Source of the DNA: Novosphingobium rosa NBRC 15208 | Lineage (GTDB): Bacteria > Pseudomonadota > Alphaproteobacteria > Sphingomonadales > Sphingomonadaceae | DNA: 51,744 bases | Direction: 5' to 3' | NCBI RefSeq assembly: GCF_001598555.1 | Contig: NZ_BCZE01000059.1 | Coordinates: forward strand, 1 to 51,744 | Shown: in pieces, positions 47,683 through 51,744 of the stretch | Layout: each line of letters opens with the position of its first letter | How positions within the stretch are numbered: the stretch's first letter is position 1 | Position numbers and translations under genes: made by a program | The notes under the pieces: generated by a model | What the model saw: the letters and a program-made list of their open reading frames with translations, nothing else | Databases searched by the model: none | What the model was told of the DNA's origin: nothing

Positions 47683-48327
47683 ATGGATGAACACAACCGC
47701 CGCCGCCTGTTGGGCACGCTGCTGGCCGCACCTTTCGCGGCCGCTGCCGCCAATGCCATGGCCGCCAGCCCGTCAGGAGGCAAGCCGGCGGGCTCGCTCT
47801 CGACGGCGCAGCGGCTCGATGTGCTGGAATCCAAGGATGCCATCGCGTGGCTGCTCAACGCCTATGCCCGCGCGAATGACCGCGCCGACGAGGCGCTGCT
47901 GCGCAGCCTGTTCTGGCCGGAATCCACCCATAAGCATGGCAAGTTCGAGGGTAAATCGAGCGATTTCGTCGGCTTTGCCTTCAAGATCGTTTCGGCGCTG
48001 CATTACGCTTGCCACCATATCACCAACATCTCCATCGAGGTGAAGGGCGACCACGCTTTCTCCGAATGCTATTACTTCGCCCAGCACCGCCGCGACCGCA
48101 AGGATGGCCCGGGCGAGGAGGATGTGTTCTTCCAAGGCCGCTATCTCGACGATCTGGAGCGCCGCAACGGTGTGTGGAAGATCATCCGTCGCCGGGGCCT
48201 GTCGGATTACACCTCGCCGCCGATTGCCTCCGAGACGCCACAGTCGTCATGGCCTGCCGGGCAGCACAGCGAAAAGGCGCCTAGCGACGATTACTACAAG
48301 ATGCTGGCGGAATTCCGGGCGCGCTAA
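47683..48327 (+). CDS. SnoaL/NTF2-like protein with Tat signal
   Basis: This 214-residue protein has a twin-arginine signal (NRRRLLGTLLAAPF, cleavage near AMA) and one SnoaL/NTF2-like domain (~45-190). The domain includes ESKDAIAWLLNAYARANDRAD and the hydrophobic pocket strands around HHITNISIEVKGDHAFSECYYF, ending in WKIIRRRG. The fold serves as dehydratase, isomerase, hydrolase or binding protein; no catalytic set was confirmed. A GGGAGAGCGAG site precedes the ATG. It is the last gene of the CoA-transferase operon and ends at a terminator. Confidence 0.85.
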   Translation: MDEHNRRRLLGTLLAAPFAAAAANAMAASPSGGKPAGSLSTAQRLDVLESKDAIAWLLNAYARANDRADEALLRSLFWPESTHKHGKFEGKSSDFVGFAFKIVSALHYACHHITNISIEVKGDHAFSECYYFAQHRRDRKDGPGEEDVFFQGRYLDDLERRNGVWKIIRRRGLSDYTSPPIASETPQSSWPAGQHSEKAPSDDYYKMLAEFRAR

Positions 48328-48346
48328 GCGCGGATCACAAAGCAAA

Positions 48347-48382
48347 AAAGGGGCGGGTGGCACAATGGCCATCCGCCCCTTT
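48347..48382. terminator. Bidirectional rho-independent terminator
   Basis: A 15-base stem forms between 48347-48361 (AAAGGGGCGGGTGGC) and 48368-48382 (GCCATCCGCCCCTTT), with one G-U wobble and a six-base loop. It is flanked by CCTTTT on the plus strand and by a T-run (AAAAAA at 48344-48349 complement) on the minus strand. It sits between convergent operons and can stop both. This is the clearest terminator in the window. Confidence 0.85.
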
Positions 48383-48386
48383 CCTT

Positions 48387-48800
48387 TTACGCCGGTGCAA
48401 AGCCCGCGATCTTGTGATCCCCGGCTTCCACGGCGCGAAAGCGCAGCCGCATGCCGCAGGCAGGCTGAACGGCATCGGCCTCGACCAGCACGCCGGGGAT
48501 GCGCACGCCCGGCGCATCGTCGGGTTCGAAGAGGATCACCGTGTAGGGCACCTCATCCTTGTGGTCGCCGGGCAGCAGGCTGCGCACCACGGTGGTGAAG
48601 GTGTAGGCGCTGCCCTCGCTCGAGACCTTGCGCCATTCCAGCGTGGCATCGGGACGGCCCGGCACCACCTCGGGCGGATACCAGACGTGTTCGCCACTTT
48701 CCGTGTCGACGGTGACGCGCAATTCGCCTGCCTCCAGCCCATCGTAAAAGCCCTGAAACAGCGGATCTTCCAGATGGACGGGGTAAATCGGAAAACCCAT
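48387..48800 (-). CDS. DUF35 OB-fold protein lacking the zinc ribbon
   Basis: This 137-residue protein has the DUF35 layout: an N-terminal helix (FQGFYDGLEAGELRV), a rubredoxin-like zone, and a C-terminal OB fold (YTFTTVVRSLLPG, VPYTVILFEPD, VRIPGVLVEADAVQPACGMRLRF). The four Cys expected in the zinc ribbon are missing; the region reads DTESGEHVWYPPEV. DUF35 proteins pair with thiolase-like partners as aldolases in steroid side-chain degradation. The partner is the overlapping-operon thiolase-like gene directly upstream. AAGGAT precedes the ATG. Confidence is good for the family, moderate for function. Confidence 0.82.
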   Translation of the reverse strand: MGFPIYPVHLEDPLFQGFYDGLEAGELRVTVDTESGEHVWYPPEVVPGRPDATLEWRKVSSEGSAYTFTTVVRSLLPGDHKDEVPYTVILFEPDDAPGVRIPGVLVEADAVQPACGMRLRFRAVEAGDHKIAGFAPA

Positions 48801-48803
48801 GGT

Positions 48804-49955
48804 TCAGATCCTTGCCAGAACGGTGGTGGAATGGTTGTTGCCGCCCAGCCCGGCAATGGCGCAGAGCTTCGCGTCAGGCACCTGCCGCGCGCCTTCCTGC
48901 CCGCGCAGCTGGCGCACCGCCTCGATCAGCAGATTGATGCCCGGCACATAGCCGCCCGACATATGGCCGCCGCTGGTGTTGACCGGCATGCGCCCGCCGG
49001 GCTTTGCATGGCCGGCGGCGTAGAAACGCGGCGCCTCGCCCCGCTCGCACAGGCCCAGCATCTCGGTTTGCACCAGCGCGGAGATGGTGAAACCGTCATA
49101 GACCTGCGCCAGATCCAGATCCTTGGGATCGATCCCCGCCATGCCATAGGCCTGAGCGGCGGATTCGCGCCCCGGAAACTCGAAGGTACAGGGCTTCTGG
49201 CTGAAGAGCACGCCGTGGGGATAGTTGTTGTAACCCAGCCCCACGCCCTGCACGCTCACCACAGGATGCGGCAGATCGCGCGCCGCCTCCACGCTGCTGA
49301 CGATATAGGCCCCGCCGCCATCGGTGGTGAGGCAGCAATCGGCGGCGCGCAAGGGCGTGGAGATCATCGGGCTGGCGCGATAGGCCTCCAGATCCATCGG
49401 CTCCCGGCGCTGGGCCGAGGGGGTGATCGCCGCCCAGGCGCGATAGGTCATGGGCACGGCGGCCTGTTCTTCCTCGCTCATGCCGTATTCGTGAGCATAG
49501 CGGTTGGCCATGGTGGCGAAATAGGTGGGCTGGCCGAAGAAGCCCGCGGGCATTTCCAGCCCGGCCTTCTGCGGTTCCCTTGCATGGAAGGCATAGACGC
49601 CCCCCGGCTTGGTCGAGCGGATGGCATAGGGCACCAGCACATGGCGGCACAGCCCCGCCTCGATGGCGAGCTGCGCCAGCCGCAGGGCGTCGCCCGTGGT
49701 GGCGGTGCCGCCAGCGCTGTCGGTCACCGCCGAGAAAAGCTTCTGCCCGGCGCCGATGGAATAGGCCATTTCCTCGCTGGGATGCCCGGCATATTTGTTG
49801 ACGATATAGCCGTCGATGTCGGCGGGAGTCAGGCCTGCGTCGGCGATGGCGGCCAGGCTGGCGCGGGTCATCATCTGCAGCGGGTTTTCCTCGCCCTTGC
49901 GCAGAAAGGCGGTTTCTCCCACGCCAGTGACGGCGATCTTGTGACCTTTCATCAT
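48804..49955 (-). CDS. Thiolase-like (Ltp/SCP2-type) protein lacking the nucleophilic Cys
   Basis: This 383-residue member of the SCP2-thiolase / lipid-transfer group starts MKGHKIAVTGVGETAF, typical of the group. The thiolase active-site motif C-A-T-G is replaced by TATTG in DSAGGTATTGDAL, and the C-terminal GHP motif by GGHMSGGYVPG, so normal thiolysis is unlikely. This is the pattern of Ltp2-type retro-aldolases, which need a DUF35 partner, and one is encoded three bases downstream. AAGGA precedes the tandem ATG at 49955/49952. It overlaps the upstream dehydrogenase gene. Confidence 0.85.
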   Translation of the reverse strand: MMKGHKIAVTGVGETAFLRKGEENPLQMMTRASLAAIADAGLTPADIDGYIVNKYAGHPSEEMAYSIGAGQKLFSAVTDSAGGTATTGDALRLAQLAIEAGLCRHVLVPYAIRSTKPGGVYAFHAREPQKAGLEMPAGFFGQPTYFATMANRYAHEYGMSEEEQAAVPMTYRAWAAITPSAQRREPMDLEAYRASPMISTPLRAADCCLTTDGGGAYIVSSVEAARDLPHPVVSVQGVGLGYNNYPHGVLFSQKPCTFEFPGRESAAQAYGMAGIDPKDLDLAQVYDGFTISALVQTEMLGLCERGEAPRFYAAGHAKPGGRMPVNTSGGHMSGGYVPGINLLIEAVRQLRGQEGARQVPDAKLCAIAGLGGNNHSTTVLARI

Positions 49956-51744
49956 GCGTCCTTGAACCCCTTTCCTTCCGCCACCAGTCGCTCGATCAGC
50001 GGCGAGGGCGTGAAGATCGATCCATGCGCCGCCTCCAACGCTTTCAGCTTGGCGAGGACGGTTGGCAGGCCTTGCAGATCGGCCCAGAACATTGGCCCGC
50101 CGCGATATTTCGGCCAGCCATAGCCGGTGATCCAGACGATATCGATATCACTGGCGCGCGCGGCGATGCCCTCGTCCAGAATCTTCGCGCCCTCATTGAC
50201 CATGGCGAAGAGGATGCGGTCGTGGATTTCCTGCTCGTCGATGGCGCGGCGGGCGATGCCTTGTCTGGTGGCGAAATCCTCGATCACCTGCAGCGCGACG
50301 GGCGAGGGCGTGGCGTTGCGCTTCTCGTCATAGTCATAGAAACCGGCCCTGGTCTTCTGCCCGTGGCGGCCCATCTCATTGAGGATTTCGCGCACGTTCG
50401 AAGAGGCGGTCGTCGCCCGGTTCCAGCCAACGTCCAGCCCAACCAGATCGCGCATCTGGAAATGGCCCATGGCAAAGCCGAACTCATAGAGCACTTTGTC
50501 CACGGCTTGCGGGCTGGCGCCATCAAGGATCAGCTGATCGGCCTGACCGCCGCGCGCCGCCAGAATGCGGTTGCCGACAAAGCCATAACCATTGCCGCAG
50601 AGCACGCCGATCTTGCCGATCGTCTTGGCCAGCTTCATCGCCGTGGCATAGACGGCGGGCGCGCTGTCCTTGGTGCGCACCACCTCCAGCAGCTTCATCA
50701 CATTGGCAGGGGAGAAGAAATGCAGCCCCAGCACATATTCCCGCCGCTTGGTCACCCCGGCAATATCATCGATGTCGAGATAGGAGGTGTTGGTGGCCAG
50801 CAGCGCCCCCGGCCTGGCGATCAGATCGAGCTTGCGGAAGATCTCCTGTTTCACATCCAGCTGCTCGAACACCGCCTCGATGATGAGATCGACGCTGCCC
50901 AGATCGTTGAGGCTCAGCGAGGGCCGGATCAGCCCCATCCGCGTCTCGACATCCTCGGGCTTCATCTTGCCCTTGGCGGCGGTCGCTTCGTAATTCTTGC
51001 GGATGATGCCAAGGCCCCGGTCCAGCGCCTCCTGCGTGGTCTCCACCAAAGTGACGGGGATGCCGACATTGGCGAAATTCATCGCAATGCCACCGCCCAT
51101 CGTGCCCGCGCCAATCACGCCGACGGTCTCGATTTTCAATGTGGGCGTTTCGGCGGGCACATCCACCTTGGCGGCCTGACGTTCGGCGAAGAACACATGG
51201 CGCTGGGCGGCGGACTGGCTATCCGCCATCAGCTCATCGAAGAGCGAGCGTTCATAGACCAGCGCCTCTTCGAAAGGCCGGTCCGAAAGCGTCGCCTCGA
51301 CACAGCGGATGTTGTTTTCCGGCGCCAGAAAGCCGCGAAACTTCTTGGCATTGGCCTTGCGGAAGTCCTCGAAGACTGCGGGATTGGCGCGTGCTTCCTC
51401 CAGCTTGTCGGTCTTGTCGCGCACCTTGACCAGCGGGCGGCCCTCATCCAGCACGCGGTTGGCGAAAGCCAGCGCATCGGCGCGCAGTTGCCCCTCGGCG
51501 GCCAGCTCATCCACTAGCCCCATCGCCAGCGCGGCCTTGGCCGAGACGGGATCGCCGCTCGTCACCATCTCCAGCGCCTTGGGAATGCCGACCACGCGGG
51601 GCAGGCGCTGCGTGCCGCCCGCGCCGGGCAGCAGGCCCAGCTTCACCTCGGGCAGACCGCATTTGGCCGAGGGCACGGCGATGCGGTAATGCGCCACCAG
51701 CGCCAGCTCCAGCCCGCCGCCCAGCGCCGTGCCATGGATCGCGG
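49952..51744 (-). CDS. Bifunctional enoyl-CoA hydratase / 3-hydroxyacyl-CoA dehydrogenase (partial)
   Basis: This is the C-terminal ~597 residues of a FadB/FadJ-type enzyme. Its 5' end lies beyond the window, since the frame stays open to 51744. The hydratase part begins within HGTALGGGLELALVAHYRIA, followed by LGLLPGAGGTQRLPR. The dehydrogenase part has the NAD site VGVIGAGTMGGGIAMNFAN and the catalytic His of LGLHFFSPANVMKL. The C-terminal domain (RDLVGLDVGW, RAGFYDYD) is complete. The two activities hydrate enoyl-CoA and oxidise 3-hydroxyacyl-CoA. The stop overlaps the thiolase-like gene. The position labelled 51697 is a GTG inside the gene, not a start. Confidence 0.93.
   Translation of the reverse strand, partial: AIHGTALGGGLELALVAHYRIAVPSAKCGLPEVKLGLLPGAGGTQRLPRVVGIPKALEMVTSGDPVSAKAALAMGLVDELAAEGQLRADALAFANRVLDEGRPLVKVRDKTDKLEEARANPAVFEDFRKANAKKFRGFLAPENNIRCVEATLSDRPFEEALVYERSLFDELMADSQSAAQRHVFFAERQAAKVDVPAETPTLKIETVGVIGAGTMGGGIAMNFANVGIPVTLVETTQEALDRGLGIIRKNYEATAAKGKMKPEDVETRMGLIRPSLSLNDLGSVDLIIEAVFEQLDVKQEIFRKLDLIARPGALLATNTSYLDIDDIAGVTKRREYVLGLHFFSPANVMKLLEVVRTKDSAPAVYATAMKLAKTIGKIGVLCGNGYGFVGNRILAARGGQADQLILDGASPQAVDKVLYEFGFAMGHFQMRDLVGLDVGWNRATTASSNVREILNEMGRHGQKTRAGFYDYDEKRNATPSPVALQVIEDFATRQGIARRAIDEQEIHDRILFAMVNEGAKILDEGIAARASDIDIVWITGYGWPKYRGGPMFWADLQGLPTVLAKLKALEAAHGSIFTPSPLIERLVAEGKGFKDA

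Noticed and set aside
1..51744. CRISPR array, tRNA or rRNA genes
   Set aside because: No regularly spaced repeats and no cloverleaf or rRNA-like sequence noticed in the intergenic gaps; a covariance-model scan would be needed to exclude small RNAs.

Overview
The window is GC-rich, densely coded bacterial DNA with short intergenic gaps and many ATGA/TGATG stop-start overlaps. The gene families (alphaproteobacterial HWE kinase, virB cluster, abundant acyl-CoA catabolism, an intergenic mosaic palindrome) point to Alphaproteobacteria, most likely a sphingomonad such as Novosphingobium. That placement is an inference from gene content, not from a marker gene. No tRNA, rRNA, CRISPR array, transposase, integrase or relaxase was seen.

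Layout. (1) 1-5728: an MFS transporter diverges from a two-domain extradiol-type (VOC) protein, followed by a membrane GGDEF cyclase and a Tat/lipobox intradiol-dioxygenase-like protein with a long serine linker. (2) 5881-17642: a compact type IV secretion operon, virB1-B2-B3-B4-B6-B9-B10-B11, with most junctions overlapping. No virB5, virB7, virB8, virD4 or relaxase is present. It is followed by a convergent OmpR-type regulator, a 47-codon membrane ORF, a histidine kinase with a Gly/Pro-rich sensor insert, and an outer-membrane barrel gene overlapping the kinase. A box TGAAAT-N5-TGCAAC occurs both upstream of virB1 and in the regulator/kinase intergenic region, suggesting that the two-component system controls the secretion operon. 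(3) 17845-20191: a polytopic membrane protein and an SRPBCC/ArsR pair. (4) 20274-25532: a malonate cassette (GntR/FCD regulator, malonyl-CoA synthetase, an exported esterase overlapping matB, and convergent malonyl-CoA decarboxylase), with a two-palindrome intergenic element between the last two genes. (5) 25649-33704: a membrane protein, an EF-hand protein, an ECF sigma / anti-sigma-like / CnrX-like trio, a DUF1800-DUF1501 pair, and an HWE kinase with a single-domain response regulator.

(6) 33754-51744: a large acyl-CoA degradation region. It contains a quinone oxidoreductase diverging from thiolase, enoyl-CoA hydratase/isomerase, ETF beta and alpha, and a nitronate-monooxygenase-like flavoprotein; then a PQQ alcohol dehydrogenase with a haem c domain, a TetR regulator, a second hydratase/isomerase with a flavin reductase, a tandem CoA-transferase, an LLM flavin monooxygenase and an NTF2-like protein. 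On the other strand are a DUF35 protein, a thiolase-like protein lacking the usual Cys, and a bifunctional hydratase/3-hydroxyacyl-CoA dehydrogenase cut by the window end. Together these could oxidise an alcohol to an acid, activate it to a CoA thioester by CoA transfer, and shorten it by beta-oxidation plus a retro-aldol step, as in steroid or terpenoid side-chain degradation. The substrate cannot be read from sequence. Two nearly identical palindromic boxes, upstream of the second hydratase and of the CoA-transferase, flank this block and are the best candidate operators for the TetR protein.
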